Positions 1 through 8,781 are shown, numbered from the stretch's first letter. The stretch: 64,000 nt of DNA from DATKYQ01 sp964640665 (GCA_964640665.1 CAZXHT010000001.1:1-64000), one strand, 5' to 3'. Translations and numbers: made by a program. The notes: generated by a model from the sequence alone, not told the origin.

Positions 1-474
1 CCTGATCCTGCCGCCATTCGCCCCCCACCCGTCCCGCCTACGGCGGGCCGACCTCGGCGCCTTCCGCGTCTTTTGCGGCCCCCGCTTTTTGGGGGTTGCC
101 GTGCCCTCGGGTGCCCCCACGGCCTGACGGCCGAGGGGAGGTGTTTCTGCGATCTCTCCGATTCTCACGGAAAATCCCTACAGCGCGGATTGCTCGATAT
201 GGACTATGCCGGGACACATAGATGGGATCGTTAAGTACGAAAGGTCCCATTGTTCGACGGACAGAAGGCCTGCAAGGTGCGCCGGTTGCAATACACTAGC
301 CACCTCGGTGCCATCTCGATCGTCTGAAAATCAAAGAAATGCCCGTTCGGGTATTATCGATCCCCTGTCCCTGCGAAAACCGATCAAAGCCGGCCATGCT
401 GACGCCACTCTTGGCAACGCTTTTCGACTCTGGTAGCATCCTGTCGTTCTGCGACTTGGGAGGCAACCATACTC
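1..474. other. Left-edge non-coding stretch with GC hairpins
   Basis: No convincing gene is seen. Three short perfect inverted repeats lie in the first 135 bases: arms 33-38/42-47 (6 bp, 3-nt loop), 79-83/91-95 (5 bp, 7-nt loop containing a T run) and 120-124/129-133 (5 bp, 4-nt loop). They may be transcript-end or REP-like structures belonging to a gene left of the window. From about 135 to 474 I see only ordinary upstream sequence; a GGGAGG lies about 11 nt before the first gene. Confidence 0.4.
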
Positions 475-1362
475 ATGGATCGCTATTCAGAAACCACGGT
501 GAGAGCCGGCGACGGTACACCTATTTGGTACCGCAGTATCGGCAGCCGCGAACCGACATTGGTTCTCAATGACGGCATCGGCTGCGACGGTTTCGTCTGG
601 AAGTACATTGTTCCTCACTTCGATACGAGCCACCGCATCATCCACTGGAACTATCGTGGACACGGCAAGTCCAAGGCACCTGAAAACCTCGACGACCTCG
701 GAATAGAGGAATGCGCCGAAGATCTGAAGATCGTGTTAGACGATGCCGGGGTGACACAGCCCGCTGTCTTGCTGGGACACAGCATGGGCGTACAGGTCAT
801 CCTGGAGTTCTATCACCGCTACCCCGATCGCGTTCTGGCCCTGGTGCCCGTCACCGGCTCATACGGCCGGGCCATCGATCACATCCATGACTCGGGACTG
901 GGTAAAAAGATATTGCCCCTGGCCAGGTATCTGGTGGACAACTTCAAGCCCGTGGTCGGCGAGGTGTGGCGCCACCTGGTGCATTCGGAACTGGTGTTCC
1001 AGTACGCCAGCATCTTCGAGATCAACGGACGGCTGAACAAACGCGAGGACTTCTTTCCTTACCTGGAACACCTGAGCAGGATGGATCCCGTCGTTTTCAT
1101 GCGCACCCTGGAGGGTGCAGCCAGGCACACGGCCGAACCGTACCTGGCTGACATCAAGGTTCCAACACTGATCGTGGCCGGGGAGAAAGACCGTTTCACT
1201 CCCTACTGGATCTCCAGGCGCATGCACACTTTGATCCCAGACTCTGAACTCCTGACCCTGCCGATGTGCAGCCATACCGGCCCCATCGAACTGCCGGAGC
1301 TTGTCAACCTCGGCATCGAGAAGTTCCTGGCGCGCCTGCAAAGTACAGACGAAGATCATTAA
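475..1362 (+). CDS. alpha/beta-fold hydrolase
   Basis: A 295-residue soluble hydrolase with no signal peptide. The fold is shown by the oxyanion region around LNDGIGCDGF (31-40), the RGHGKS segment (61-66), the nucleophile elbow GHSMG (Ser103), the acid in AGEKDR (Asp239) and the histidine in CSHTGP (His267), so the Ser-Asp-His triad is complete. Length matches ordinary family members (esterases, lactonases, dehalogenase-like hydrolases); the substrate cannot be read from sequence. The start is the first ATG after a GGGAGG placed rather far away (11 nt). Its stop overlaps the convergent TPR gene by 4 bp, so the two share a 3' end. Confidence 0.9.
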   Translation: MDRYSETTVRAGDGTPIWYRSIGSREPTLVLNDGIGCDGFVWKYIVPHFDTSHRIIHWNYRGHGKSKAPENLDDLGIEECAEDLKIVLDDAGVTQPAVLLGHSMGVQVILEFYHRYPDRVLALVPVTGSYGRAIDHIHDSGLGKKILPLARYLVDNFKPVVGEVWRHLVHSELVFQYASIFEINGRLNKREDFFPYLEHLSRMDPVVFMRTLEGAARHTAEPYLADIKVPTLIVAGEKDRFTPYWISRRMHTLIPDSELLTLPMCSHTGPIELPELVNLGIEKFLARLQSTDEDH

Positions 1363-2819
1363 TCATCGGGGCGGATAATAATCGGACCGGCCTTTCTTCT
1401 TCTCTTCCTTTTTTTCGAGTCACCGTGTTTCTTTATTGTCCGGCGGGCGTCGATTATCTTCGCCTTCAAGACCAGAAGACCCTCGTCCTCTGGAGAGATG
1501 GCCAGGGCATCCTCGGCAATTTCCTGCGCCTTGTCGAACTGCTTCTGAAGAAGCAAAATCTTAGCCTCGATCTTGAGCATCTCCAGGTCGAGGCCCTCCG
1601 AAGACAACTGTTCCTTGATGTACTCCATGGCGGTATCCAAGTTACCGTTGTTCTCGACGTACAATGCGGCCAGCAGGCGCTTCACAGAAGAACTGTTGGG
1701 CGCATAGATCAAAGCCATCTCCAACTCGGCGATGGCATCGGCCAGCAAGTGCTTCACGCGATATAGGTTCGCCATGCGGATGCGGGACTTTGGATCCGTA
1801 GGATCGATCTCGGCGGCGCGCTTGAAGCTTCGAATGGCCTCTTGGTCCTGGCCCTGGCGGGAATAGATCTCGCCCATGGCCACATGCGCGTCCGCAAAGG
1901 TGGGATTCTGGGTTATGGCGTTGTCCACTGCGTCCAGGGCCTTGTCGAAATCCTGCTTGGCCAAGAAAACGCGCCCCAAGCCGGTGCTGGCCTCAACGTT
2001 ATCGGCATCCAGCTTGAGCGCTTTGTCAAACTGCGCCTTGGCCTCGTCTGCGCGGCCCAGCTTGAGATAGGCATTGCCCAGGTAGACCATGGCCTTGGGA
2101 TTGCTGCTTTCGATCCCCAGGGCCACCTCGAACTCCTTGGCCGCCGCCTCCAACTGACCGCTTTTCATCATGTGCTTCCCGAGCGTGGTATGCACGTTGA
2201 AGTTATCCGGAGCCACGCTGGCGGCCTCCTGCAACTTTTTCAGTGCCTGACGCTCTTTTCCCTGCCGCAACAACACATCGGCTTGCAAGGTGATGATGTC
2301 CACGTCATCGGGATTTATTTGTCTCAACCTCCTCAATGCGCGTTCAGCATCCTGGAAACGCTTGGCCCCGATGTACAACTCGGTGAGCTTCTTCAGGATC
2401 TTGGGATCGTTCTTGTCTGTCTTGCGGGCTATTCTGGCGGCTTTTTCCAGGTGCTCGAGCGCATTCGGGAACTTGCGACGCTCGGCAAACAAGAGGCCAA
2501 TCTGCCACTCGGGCTCGACGTTTTCGGGCAGCATTTGTGCAGCCTTGCTCAACACCATGATGGCCTGACCAACGTCCCCGGCGGCTTTTAAAGCCATGCC
2601 CTGGTGTAAAAGGTAATCAGCATTGGCCGGGTCGAGTTGAGCGGCCTTGCCAAACACCGCGGCCGCCCGCGCCGGCTGTCCCTTCTTCTCGAAAGCGACT
2701 CCTTGCTGATAGAATTGCTTGGCACGCTCCGCCGGGGGTTTTTCCCCTGAAAAAAGGCTGCAACCAGACATCAGTGAAACCGCCAGCAAACACGAACACA
2801 GCGCTCGAAGAAAATTCAC
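1359..2819 (-). CDS. TPR-repeat lipoprotein
   Basis: A 486-residue protein with a lipoprotein signal (lipobox LMSGC at residues 16-20) followed by about eleven tetratricopeptide repeats and a very basic tail (KKRKRRRK) near the end. TPR superhelices mediate protein contacts, here probably on the periplasmic side of a membrane. I chose the GTG at 2819 because GGAGG lies 6 nt upstream and the lipoprotein signal then begins at residue 1; the open frame runs on to 2915 but without signal or ribosome site. Similar PilF/NlpI-like lipoproteins assist pili or secretins, but no such partner is adjacent, so the role is open. Confidence 0.85.
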   Translation of the reverse strand: MNFLRALCSCLLAVSLMSGCSLFSGEKPPAERAKQFYQQGVAFEKKGQPARAAAVFGKAAQLDPANADYLLHQGMALKAAGDVGQAIMVLSKAAQMLPENVEPEWQIGLLFAERRKFPNALEHLEKAARIARKTDKNDPKILKKLTELYIGAKRFQDAERALRRLRQINPDDVDIITLQADVLLRQGKERQALKKLQEAASVAPDNFNVHTTLGKHMMKSGQLEAAAKEFEVALGIESSNPKAMVYLGNAYLKLGRADEAKAQFDKALKLDADNVEASTGLGRVFLAKQDFDKALDAVDNAITQNPTFADAHVAMGEIYSRQGQDQEAIRSFKRAAEIDPTDPKSRIRMANLYRVKHLLADAIAELEMALIYAPNSSSVKRLLAALYVENNGNLDTAMEYIKEQLSSEGLDLEMLKIEAKILLLQKQFDKAQEIAEDALAISPEDEGLLVLKAKIIDARRTIKKHGDSKKRKRRRKAGPIIIRPDD

Positions 2820-2913
2820 CGTATGCCTCCAGGCAACTTGCAGTTTAGCTTGTTCCGAACTAGTATTAATGTCATCGATGTTTCCCGTATTCGTCAATAA
2901 CACCAATTTCAAC

Positions 2914-3348
2914 ATGGGTCAAACTCGTCGCGGGCTTGCTCAGGCCGGGAAAGGATTGCTATCTGCGGCGATGGTCGGTGTCGTCGGTTTCATCTTTTTG
3001 TGCGGCTGCCGGCCTGCACCAAGAGGGCTGCAGGAAGATCCGCGCCTACCCATGGCATTCAGATCACCGTCGCGCACTTTTCAGACATGGGTGGCGGCTT
3101 CGGTCGCCCGCGACAGGAAAGCGATCGAGGCTTGTTACTGGAAGGGCATGAGCCGCGAAGAGCTTTCGGCCTGGATGTGGGAGAACATGCGCCCGCAGGC
3201 GCGGGCTTTTTTCAGCGGAGCCGAGTTCGACAGCGCACAGCCCGTAACGCTGGTCGAGGTGAACTTCAGCTATCGCTCGGGCAACGGCGACGAAGGGCAC
3301 GGGGTAATGGTCTTGACCCGGGAAGGCTGGAAGATACAACGCTGGTGA
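2914..3348 (+). CDS. hypothetical lipoprotein
   Basis: About 144 residues with a hydrophobic stretch ending in a lipobox-like FLCGC (around residues 28-32) and then a compact polar domain with a WKGMSREELSAW segment, ending in GWKIQRW. The domain resembles small NTF2/DUF4440-like or export-linked lipoproteins in size and in its closing W-K-I-x-x-W strand, but I do not recognise a family. The start is uncertain: ATGs at 2878, 2914 and 2971 are in frame and none has a good Shine-Dalgarno. It is divergent from the TPR lipoprotein gene. Confidence 0.6.
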   Translation: MGQTRRGLAQAGKGLLSAAMVGVVGFIFLCGCRPAPRGLQEDPRLPMAFRSPSRTFQTWVAASVARDRKAIEACYWKGMSREELSAWMWENMRPQARAFFSGAEFDSAQPVTLVEVNFSYRSGNGDEGHGVMVLTREGWKIQRW

Positions 3349-3446
3349 GGATCCGGGGGAAACCAGGCGTCCACTTGACCGATACCCCGTCGCCATGGCC
3401 CATAACCTCTTGAATAACATGGCATGTTTGCCGTCCGGCTGACCGA

Positions 3447-3475
3447 TTGTCCGGCGCTTGTGATGTGGCTACACT
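3447..3475 (+). promoter_or_regulatory. candidate sigma70-type promoter of the Tad-like cluster
   Basis: TTGTCC (3447-3452) and TACACT (3470-3475) are separated by exactly 17 nt; each matches four of six consensus positions. The predicted transcript would start near 3482, about 50 nt before the first TadE-like gene. Confidence 0.4.
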
Positions 3476-3530
3476 AAGGACAAGATGATCACGATTTTTC
3501 GCACTGTGAGGAACCGCATTGGAGGGAACC

Positions 3531-4334
3531 ATGAAAGATAGATGCAGGGGAAGTCGACATCCCGGCAGGTCCGACGGGCAATCCGGCCAAGTGGAGGCGG
3601 AAACTGCCGTTGTTCTGCCGGTGATGGTGTTTCTGCTGCTGGGACTCATTCAGATGGGATTACTGAACCAGGCCGGCATTTTCGCCAAGTACGCGGCCTA
3701 CCGAGCGGTACGCACCGGGGCACTTCGCAACGGCAAGGTCGAACTGATGGAGCGGGCGGCCGTCGCGGCCGCGCTTCCCATCCTGAGTTGGGGTAAAAGC
3801 CACACCGAGGTTCTGGGGCGTACCGACACCGCGACAAATTGGGTGAAGAAATGGGGACTGCACGGCTTCATGCTCAACAGGATGATAGATTTTCCCGCGC
3901 TCAAGTACGCCGTTGTGACCATCTGCGGGCCGACGCAAAGAGACGTCTCGGGCGGTACCTACAACCCCGGCAAGAACCTTGCCGCCTTTGACAAGATCGA
4001 GACATCCAGCAAGGGCATTCACACCAAGCTGCGAATCAGGCTGGTGCTCAACTACCGCATGATCATTCCCTTCGCCAACTGGGTCATCCACAGGATGTGG
4101 CGGGGCGAGAAGATGACGAAGGAGCTTCACCTGGACGCCCGCAATATGGGGATGCTGCAAGACAAGAGCAAATTCGTAGATAAAACAGAGTATGCAAAAA
4201 TCGTGGCGGCGGCAAAAACAAGGGACATCTTTGTTATCCCCATCAAGACTTACTACTCAATGAAGATGCACTCCGATATCCCGGTGGAACTTCTTCCGGA
4301 TAGTGACGATGCTTGCGGCAAGGGGAAGATCTGA
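3531..4334 (+). CDS. TadE-like pseudopilin
   Basis: A 267-residue protein whose N-terminus has the TadE layout: a short basic leader, a GQxxxE-type region (GQVEAETAVV, residues 19-28) and one hydrophobic helix (about 23-45). The remaining 220 residues would be exported. TadE/F/G are minor pseudopilins of Tad (Flp) systems. The ATG at 3531 is chosen over an in-frame TTG at 3519 because GGAGGG sits 4 nt before it. Its stop overlaps the next start (TGATG), showing translational coupling. No Tad ATPase, TadB/C or secretin gene is nearby. Confidence 0.72.
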   Translation: MKDRCRGSRHPGRSDGQSGQVEAETAVVLPVMVFLLLGLIQMGLLNQAGIFAKYAAYRAVRTGALRNGKVELMERAAVAAALPILSWGKSHTEVLGRTDTATNWVKKWGLHGFMLNRMIDFPALKYAVVTICGPTQRDVSGGTYNPGKNLAAFDKIETSSKGIHTKLRIRLVLNYRMIIPFANWVIHRMWRGEKMTKELHLDARNMGMLQDKSKFVDKTEYAKIVAAAKTRDIFVIPIKTYYSMKMHSDIPVELLPDSDDACGKGKI

Positions 4335-6040
4335 TGGCAATTCGAGTTGCCGGAACCCTTTTCGATCAGGAGACCAAGATGAGCCCGTTGAAAATGAAAG
4401 TGGTTATTAAGGGGCAACGAGGCCAGATCATGATGCTCGGCGCGATGGGCGTGATACTCGTAGCCCTGATGATGTTACTAACCCTCAACGTGGGCAAGGC
4501 CGTCTACGAAAAGATACGCATCCAGCAACTGGCCGATTCCGCGACATTCTCCAGTGCCACCTTGGCGGCCCGCTCGTTCAACTTCTACGCCTACACCAAC
4601 CGCGCCAACATCGCCGGCCTGGTGGCCGCCGCGTCGGCCCATGGATTCATGAGCCTGGCTACGACCGTCCCGAAAATGTTCACCGCTGGAGAGCAAAATT
4701 TTTACGCGATGGCCGCCGAAGAGACATGCCTGTGTTGCTGCGGCTGTCCCTACTTTCTTCCCTGCCGCCCCAAGCACTGCAAGCACGCCTACAAGGATTA
4801 CAAGGTCGCCAGGAAGTACCGCAAGGAAGCCAAGAAGCTCATGAAAAAGCTCAAGGATTCCAACAAGTCTTTCATCGGCGCCATCAAGAAATTGGATTTA
4901 CATATGAGTATAATTGCCGGGCAGCAGCAGGCAATGCGGGCATGGGTCGAGTTTGATGCGCTCGGTACCGACAAGGTCACAAGAGACCTGATCAAAAAGT
5001 ACGCGCCCAAGGCAAGCAACGTCGGGCTGGTTGCGGGAGCCAGCGCGGCAGGCGTTCTCAGCGCGAAGGAATATCACGATGCAATAGAAGGAAACGCTGA
5101 TATAAGAAGGTGGGTGGCGACCGAGATTGCCAACGGCACCCGGAATGTAAAATTCGTCTACAATCGGGGTATGTGGAACATCCTGCTCTACATCGCTCCG
5201 AAGACCTTGAAAAAGTTGGTCCACGATATTCCGAACAAGGCTCCGGGCGGCAAGTCTGTTATCGTCAGGCACAAAGGCGAGAGCCGCATCGTCAAGGGTG
5301 GAACCGGCGTAGATTCAAAAATCGCCCAAAATAATCACGGCCCCGAAGGAGACGCCGCGGCCGGCGCCGATCACGGATGGATATTCTCGTCCATGGCCAA
5401 TCACTGCATACCGGTGATGACCCTCCCCTACGCTGCGCGGGTCGGAACGGACAAGAACAGCGGCGAACACCAGTGCAAGGCTGGTCTATTTGGGCGCTGG
5501 AAAACATGTTGCGGCAACGAAAGAAGCCACAAGGATGCCTTCAAGTGCCTGGGCGATGGCGGCAAAGTGAAGCATAACTGCTTCATGCTCTTCCACGCCG
5601 ATGACAACAAGAAGAACGACTTCGGCCAGCCGGCCGTCTACGCGACCATCGACCAGGATCTGCGCCGGACGAAGGGCGAGGGAAGCAACCTGGTATGGGA
5701 GATCGCCAGCGACGGCTCCGGCGAGGTGGCCATGGATCTGGGCGGAAGTATAGGCAAGCACAAGGTGCAGATATCCGACAGGCCCGATGCAAGCCCGGAA
5801 GGAAACAAGCTTGGCAAGGGTCTGGCAATCAGCAAGGCGCTTGTCTACTATCATTTTCCCGACTGGGAACACGATGGCTGGAAGGAGCAGCCGAACTTCT
5901 TCAACCCTTACTGGAAAGCGAAACTTCAGCCGTTCAGGAACGCCATCGAGGTCGGGAAGGTGTTGCTGGGCACGCCATATGCAGCCAAGTATGCGGCGAT
6001 GCTGGCGGGCGGGGTTATCGCCAAAGTCCCGCTTCCCTGA
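4334..6040 (+). CDS. Tad/TadG-like membrane-anchored protein with Cys cluster
   Basis: 568 residues. The N-terminus carries the Tad_N-type motif GQRGQIMMLGAMG (27-39) and one membrane helix (about 32-53), like TadG-family pseudopilins. The ectodomain holds a striking cluster of seven cysteines between residues 132 and 149 (CLCCCGC then C-x4-C), followed by a long lysine-rich helix (150-190) and further Cys-rich loops around residues 390-420. This suggests disulfides or a metal site in the exported domain, not something I know from standard TadG. The ATG overlaps the preceding stop by one base. In-frame ATGs at residues 16 and 21 are alternatives closer to the hydrophobic segment. Confidence 0.7.
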   Translation: MAIRVAGTLFDQETKMSPLKMKVVIKGQRGQIMMLGAMGVILVALMMLLTLNVGKAVYEKIRIQQLADSATFSSATLAARSFNFYAYTNRANIAGLVAAASAHGFMSLATTVPKMFTAGEQNFYAMAAEETCLCCCGCPYFLPCRPKHCKHAYKDYKVARKYRKEAKKLMKKLKDSNKSFIGAIKKLDLHMSIIAGQQQAMRAWVEFDALGTDKVTRDLIKKYAPKASNVGLVAGASAAGVLSAKEYHDAIEGNADIRRWVATEIANGTRNVKFVYNRGMWNILLYIAPKTLKKLVHDIPNKAPGGKSVIVRHKGESRIVKGGTGVDSKIAQNNHGPEGDAAAGADHGWIFSSMANHCIPVMTLPYAARVGTDKNSGEHQCKAGLFGRWKTCCGNERSHKDAFKCLGDGGKVKHNCFMLFHADDNKKNDFGQPAVYATIDQDLRRTKGEGSNLVWEIASDGSGEVAMDLGGSIGKHKVQISDRPDASPEGNKLGKGLAISKALVYYHFPDWEHDGWKEQPNFFNPYWKAKLQPFRNAIEVGKVLLGTPYAAKYAAMLAGGVIAKVPLP

Positions 6041-6064
6041 TCTATGCCGGGCGAGGAGAATGCC

Positions 6065-7072
6065 ATGAAAATCAAGATATTTTCCCTGCGCAATCTGCCT
6101 GCCGAACGCGGCGGTGCGATGGTAGAACTGGTGGTCTTGATGCTGGTCTTTGTCCCCCTGATTCTGCTGCCGCTATATTTTCAGGATGCCGTCCACTTCA
6201 AGCTCAACGCGCAGGAAGCGATCTACTCGAGCGCCTGGGACTTCGCCTACGGCGATTATGAGAAAAAAACGGTAAGTGAACTGGCCGGATCGATCCGATC
6301 GGAGAACTGGGAAATATTCAAGAACGGACATTCAGGCGACAAAAAAGACAAAGCCGATGGCCCATGGGCCAATTTCAAATGGGAGAGTTCAGGCAAGGTC
6401 GCCACCTGCACAAGTGAAAAGGATTTCGAGAAACCGCTGGGGAGCATCTCAGGAGCCAGCCTTATTGGACAGTTCCACAACAAATACACTAATGGCGGGC
6501 TGGTCGATTGCCGGGGCGCCATCTTGGTTGAGAACCGCTACATCCCCCAGAAGTTCCTGCCCGAGTTCACCAAGGATAACAACACGGACATGTTCATCAA
6601 GAAAAACGAATGGCTAAAGTATACCGACAAAGGCGACGACTACGCCTTCGGCGTGGTGGTCGATCCGTGGACCATCCACAAAGCCGATAACATCGAGGAC
6701 GGGGATGGAAACAGCCCGTTCATGGAACGAACCAACTATTGCTGGAAAAGGGCACCGACATCGGCGATAAGCTTCGCCGCGGCCGTAGCTACCTGGGCCA
6801 CTTTCATGGGAAAAGCGAAGGATCTTGTGTTATCTGTCGGCTCCCTGGGCGAGCCCTATTATATTGCACCCAACAAGATGAGAGACATCACGTCCCTCCA
6901 CCCGATCAAGAATACAAATAAACGGGATGTGGCACTGGGTGGGCAGAAAAATTTCTGGGTAAGCCCTTACGAGGATGGCAAGCAAAACACGTACAAAAAA
7001 ACCTACGACAATCGCGATGGATGGTACCTGGGTTGCAAGAGCGCAATCGATGGCAGCGGAAACTGTGATTGA
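6065..7072 (+). CDS. TadE-like pseudopilin, second copy
   Basis: 335 residues with N-terminal ERGGAMVELVVLMLV (14-28) and one membrane helix (about 19-39), the TadE/G signature, followed by an exported domain of about 290 residues that I do not recognise. The ATG at 6065 has GAGGAGA 5-10 nt upstream. It lies 24 nt after the preceding gene on the same strand and clearly belongs to the same cluster. The ectodomain is rich in W, Y, K and D and holds scattered cysteines (including C-D-R-G and YCWKR segments), again unlike a simple fibre subunit. Confidence 0.7.
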   Translation: MKIKIFSLRNLPAERGGAMVELVVLMLVFVPLILLPLYFQDAVHFKLNAQEAIYSSAWDFAYGDYEKKTVSELAGSIRSENWEIFKNGHSGDKKDKADGPWANFKWESSGKVATCTSEKDFEKPLGSISGASLIGQFHNKYTNGGLVDCRGAILVENRYIPQKFLPEFTKDNNTDMFIKKNEWLKYTDKGDDYAFGVVVDPWTIHKADNIEDGDGNSPFMERTNYCWKRAPTSAISFAAAVATWATFMGKAKDLVLSVGSLGEPYYIAPNKMRDITSLHPIKNTNKRDVALGGQKNFWVSPYEDGKQNTYKKTYDNRDGWYLGCKSAIDGSGNCD

Positions 7073-7096
7073 CGTCCGGATTACGGGGTAGCATGA

Positions 7097-7819
7097 ATGA
7101 AAGTCCTTGCTTCCAAATCGCTGCTTTTCACCGTGGCGCTGGGTGTTTGCCTGGGACCGTGCCGCGTGGTCGCGGGCGGGAACGTTCAGGGTCTGCCGGT
7201 TTACCCGGCGGCGACCTCGTCACCTTTCCAGGGCACCCTCAGCGCCAACAACACCCCCATGGATGCAACCGTGCTGAACACCAAGGACAATATTGAAACC
7301 GTCCTCGCATTTTACGGCAAGACCATTAGAGATCGCGGGCTAAAACCCGTCCAACACGCATTCAGCGACTCTGTAGCCTATGTCGGCTACTACGATGAGA
7401 AGGCCGACACGATGAGAATGGTCACCGTTGTCGCAAACCCGCTGGGCGGCTCCATGATCGTTCTTTCGGCCATGAATCCCTTGCCGGCGCTGCTTCCGAT
7501 TGAAATCCCGGAAGACCTTCCCTCCTTGCCTGGCGCCACGGATGTTGTCAAAACCGGCGGACAAGAGGCGAGCGCCAGGCAACTAACAATCACTTACAAG
7601 CTTCCCGGTGCAACCCCCGAAAAGGCTCGCCCTGCCCTCGTCAAGGCGGCCGTTAAGCTGGGCTGGAAGGTAAACCCGGATGATGACTCTTATGGAACCC
7701 AGAGCGTAGTCATGAAACGCGGGTCCGAGGTGTGCGTGCTTAAGGTTCAACCCATCGAGGATCCCGATGGAGAAAAGAACTCTACGGTCGTCTCCATGGT
7801 GGTATTCGAGACGAAATAA
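7097..7819 (+). CDS. exported protein with two tandem related domains
   Basis: 240 residues with a signal peptide (hydrophobic 8-22, ending near VVAGG). The mature part looks like two copies of one alpha-beta domain: the first begins LPVYPAATS and has the helix NIETVLAFYGKTIRDRG, the second begins LPSLPGATDV with the helix PEKARPALVKAAVKLGW. This 'P-x-YP ... vlaFY ... rGW' layout occurs in uncharacterised exported proteins; I cannot name a function. It lies 24 nt after the TadE-like gene and is probably co-transcribed. Confidence 0.65.
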   Translation: MKVLASKSLLFTVALGVCLGPCRVVAGGNVQGLPVYPAATSSPFQGTLSANNTPMDATVLNTKDNIETVLAFYGKTIRDRGLKPVQHAFSDSVAYVGYYDEKADTMRMVTVVANPLGGSMIVLSAMNPLPALLPIEIPEDLPSLPGATDVVKTGGQEASARQLTITYKLPGATPEKARPALVKAAVKLGWKVNPDDDSYGTQSVVMKRGSEVCVLKVQPIEDPDGEKNSTVVSMVVFETK

Positions 7820-7849
7820 CGCTAACACGAGCCCCAAAGGAGTATGACA

Positions 7850-8095
7850 ATGAAGCCATGGACATGGAGCTTTCTGTTGATCGTCGCCCTTGCCTTGACG
7901 GCATCGCCGGCGGGAATATCCCGGGCGGATGAATCACGGAAAGAGTGCATCGAAGATTGTAAGGGGGGCACCAAGGTCTGTATTGCGGCTTGCGAGAAAA
8001 AATTTCCGAAAGGCTCCGAGAACAGGGGAGTAATAAAGCAGTGCAAGAAGATGTGCCTGGCATCACAGGCTGAATGCGTCAAGGATTGCAAGTAG
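7850..8095 (+). CDS. small Cys-rich exported protein
   Basis: An 81-residue protein with a signal peptide (residues 5-26, ending near SRADE) and a mature chain of about 55 residues carrying eight cysteines in C-x3-C pairs (CIEDCKGG, CIAAC, CKKMC, CVKDCK). This repeated C-x3-C spacing predicts helical hairpins held by disulfides, as in CHCH-like folds, or a metal site. The ATG at 7850 is preferred over 7844 because AAAGGAG is then 7 nt upstream. It sits between an exported protein and a pilin-like gene, so it may act in their oxidative folding or be a structural partner; this is inference. Confidence 0.6.
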   Translation: MKPWTWSFLLIVALALTASPAGISRADESRKECIEDCKGGTKVCIAACEKKFPKGSENRGVIKQCKKMCLASQAECVKDCK

Positions 8096-8125
8096 CAATT
8101 GGCATCCGCGCCCGGGAGACATGTC

Positions 8126-8323
8126 ATGAAAAAGAAAACCAGGTTTTTCAGAAAACTCTGGAAGGGTCAGCGAGGACAGGCCATGGCGACATACGCGGTG
8201 ATCACCGCGGCCATGCTTGTAGCCGGTTCGGTGTTCGCGATGAAGATTCTTCCGGATATGCTCGATGCCTATAACCACTTCGCCGCCGGCCTGTATTTCG
8301 GCATCAACATGCCGTTTCCCTGA
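8126..8323 (+). CDS. Flp-pilin-like small membrane protein
   Basis: 65 residues: basic leader, GQRGQAMATYAVITAAM (14-30), one hydrophobic helix (18-38) and a short C-terminal tail ending PFP. Size and layout match Flp/Tad major pilins, though the classical Glu+5 of the mature pilin is not obvious. GGGAGA lies 7 nt before the ATG. It closes the 3.5-8.3 kb cluster; the next gene (cold shock) has its own long leader. If the cluster makes a filament or pseudopilus, this is the best candidate for the repeated subunit. Confidence 0.6.
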   Translation: MKKKTRFFRKLWKGQRGQAMATYAVITAAMLVAGSVFAMKILPDMLDAYNHFAAGLYFGINMPFP

Positions 8324-8528
8324 GTTGAAGATCGCAGTTTCTACGAGGAAATCCTTGACAAGTGGATATCGGGGTTGAGAAACTCTGCCTGGATTGGTTG
8401 GAGCGTGGCGTTTTCATGCAGTCCGCATGAGCGGTCACATTTAGCAATTGGCGGAGTATCGCCGCATGAAACGTTCCGCTTTTCCGGCGCTGGGCCGAAA
8501 AGTGGACGCAACAGTGAGGAGCGGGAGT

Positions 8529-8729
8529 ATGCCGACAGGAAAAGTGAAGTGGTTCAACGACGCGAAGGGGTATGGCTTCATCGAGCAGAGCGACGGGGAG
8601 GATGTTTTCGTGCATTTCTCGGCGATCGAGTCAGAAGGCTTCAAGTCGCTGAAAGAGGGCGAGCAGGTTGAGTTCGAGGTTACCGAGGGGCCGAAAGGCC
8701 TGCAGGCCAAGAATGTGAAGATTGTCTGA
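8529..8729 (+). CDS. cold-shock domain protein
   Basis: 66 residues, the complete five-stranded OB fold of CspA-type RNA chaperones. Both RNA-binding motifs are intact: RNP1 KGYGFI (13-18) and RNP2 VFVHF (about 26-30). These proteins melt RNA structure during cold or growth transitions. GCGGGAG precedes the ATG by 1-7 nt. The 205-nt gap upstream would give a long 5' leader, as is typical for temperature-responsive csp genes; a TTGACA occurs at about 8353 but I see no matching -10. A strong terminator follows. Confidence 0.95.
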   Translation: MPTGKVKWFNDAKGYGFIEQSDGEDVFVHFSAIESEGFKSLKEGEQVEFEVTEGPKGLQAKNVKIV

Positions 8730-8752
8730 ACATCGTTCTTGCCGAAAATTAC

Positions 8753-8781
8753 AAAGCCGGGCCATGTGCCCGGCTTTTTTT
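8753..8781 (+). terminator. intrinsic terminator of the cold-shock gene
   Basis: A perfect 10-bp stem (8753-8762 pairs with 8768-8777) with loop CATGT is followed by a T run ending at 8781. It lies 23 nt after the cold-shock stop codon. Confidence 0.92.

Noticed and set aside
1842..2591. 249-residue frame on the plus strand
   Set aside because: Antisense of the TPR lipoprotein; no domain or ribosome site.
8405..8430. sigma54 (-24/-12) promoter before the cold-shock gene
   Set aside because: TGGC and TGC are one base too close, so the GG-GC spacing is wrong.
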